From positions 1 to 33,511 of the forward strand of contig CASDPB010000042.1 of NCBI GenBank assembly GCA_949282305.1: 33,511 nucleotides of DNA. The letters are read 5' to 3'. The notes below the pieces were generated by a model, which saw nothing but the letters and a program-made list of their open reading frames with translations, did not search any database and was not told where the DNA came from. A program made the position numbers and the translations under genes. Origin of the DNA: an uncultured Lentisphaeria bacterium (lineage in GTDB: Bacteria; Verrucomicrobiota; Lentisphaeria; Victivallales; UBA1829). This document shows, in pieces, positions 32,776 through 33,511 of this stretch (the first letter of the stretch is position 1; the number at the start of each line of letters is the position of its first letter).

Positions 32776-33495
32776 TTATTTAATATAACCACATTGTTCA
32801 AGTGTCAGTTTTGCCCATACTGAAAAAACTTCATCATGCAGTAGCTGCCTTAGCTCTGCTTGTATTCGGGGGGGAAGTTCTCCATCATATGCAGGGACAC
32901 TAATTATGGGGGAAAATAATCCATTATCAACACCACGAAAACCTGGTTTTGCAGGAACTTCTCCTTCCTTGATAAGTTGAAGCAAAGCTTCAACAGTTAA
33001 TGGACTTTTCAAACTCGTCAGCCTACTAATATAAAGATCTTTTCTTTTAGGGTCATTTTCGTTACGGATGACATGCAGTATATCTGGAATAATTGCCGGA
33101 TTACCTACTTCTACACAGAGAGTCCGCATTGCTGCCGCTCTAGTGTCTTTATCATGATCGGTCCGTAGAACTTGCTTCAGTAACGGATATGCTTTATCTT
33201 TATCGACAAAACGCAATGCCTTACAGACTCTTCTTCGAACTAGAGGATTATTTGAATTCAATGCTTTCCGTAAATAGGGATATGCCTCATTTCCATAGCG
33301 GTATAAAGAGTCCTCCGGCATAGTGAGCTCTGCATCGGAAAAAGTATTGATTATTATTGGAATATATTTCGATGGTTTACCAAGGATATATTCCAAGGCT
33401 AAAATTGCATATCTTCGCTGATCAGCATCTTTTGAATTCAAAAAGCCTGATTTCAAAATTTTTTCTGCATCTTTTTCTTGCCAATCGGAGCTCAT
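32776..33495 (-). CDS. HEAT-repeat protein, possibly 5'-incomplete
   Basis: 239 aa as drawn from the ATG at 33495. Helical repeats of about 30-35 residues are seen, such as PYLRKALNSNNPLVRRRVCKAL, PLLKQVLRTDHDKDTRAAAM and IPDILHVIRNENDPKRKDLY (the first is quoted only in part of its repeat), typical of HEAT/PBS-lyase-like scaffolds that bind proteins. No catalytic motif or signal peptide is visible. No clear ribosome-binding site precedes the ATG, and the frame stays open to the window edge, so the true start may lie outside. The gene is AT-rich compared with its neighbours and abuts a transposase remnant, pointing to acquisition by transfer. Confidence 0.68.
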   Translation of the reverse strand: MSSDWQEKDAEKILKSGFLNSKDADQRRYAILALEYILGKPSKYIPIIINTFSDAELTMPEDSLYRYGNEAYPYLRKALNSNNPLVRRRVCKALRFVDKDKAYPLLKQVLRTDHDKDTRAAAMRTLCVEVGNPAIIPDILHVIRNENDPKRKDLYISRLTSLKSPLTVEALLQLIKEGEVPAKPGFRGVDNGLFSPIISVPAYDGELPPRIQAELRQLLHDEVFSVWAKLTLEQCGYIK

Positions 33496-33511
33496 TAATC
33501 TTATATGAAAA

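Overview
The window looks like a chromosomal segment of a Lentisphaerota (Victivallis-like) bacterium. That placement is inference. It rests on two prepilin-type proteins with an N-terminal FT-I/L-I/L-E methylation segment and a C-terminal H-X(8-9)-DG motif, a transmembrane Ser/Thr kinase with HGD and DWG motifs, several secreted or sugar-active enzymes, and moderately GC-rich genes with CCG/GAA-rich codon use. No rRNA, tRNA or CRISPR array was seen.

Layout. 1-40: first codons of a glycosyltransferase-2 gene leaving the window on the minus strand. 331-2487: membrane Ser/Thr kinase with an extracytoplasmic sensor. 2598-3944 (minus): Na+/H+-antiporter-family permease. 4242-9314: an apparent regulated cassette, with a strong sigma70-type promoter, two similar operator-like sites 31 bp apart, a LacI-family regulator, a pseudopilin-like protein overlapping it by ATGA, and a large secreted hydrolase-like protein. 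9344-12729 (minus): GH36-type alpha-galactosidase followed by a GltS-type symporter. 12734-14531: a small accessory island (77-aa protein resembling a type III methyltransferase N-terminus, plus a RhuM-family protein) flanked by two copies of the 3' end of an RNA methyltransferase gene. 14394-18236 (minus): SPOUT RNA methyltransferase, alpha/beta-hydrolase esterase, DNA polymerase III delta' and thymidylate kinase. 18378-24591 (plus): stand-alone AICAR transformylase, then recD2 - GSCFA protein - asparagine synthetase in overlapping order, closed by a good intrinsic terminator. 24649-25836 (minus): M20 amidohydrolase. 26089-30328: second pseudopilin with a MacB/LolCDE-like ABC exporter (ATPase and large permease). 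30391-32596: GrpB-like protein, secreted prenyltransferase/squalene-oxidase-repeat protein, YbaK-type deacylase. 32656-33495 (minus): AT-rich HEAT-repeat gene next to an IS5-like transposase remnant.

How the genes fit together. Housekeeping genes (tmk-holB, AICAR transformylase, recD2, asnB, RNA methyltransferase) are interleaved with carbohydrate-use modules. The most informative structures are the duplicated methyltransferase 3' end, which reads as an insertion scar with the target gene's end restored and the old junction to the GH36 gene still visible; the regulator-pseudopilin-hydrolase cassette with paired operators; the second pseudopilin joined to an ABC exporter; and a cluster of AACCGG half-sites in the divergent region 25837-26088.
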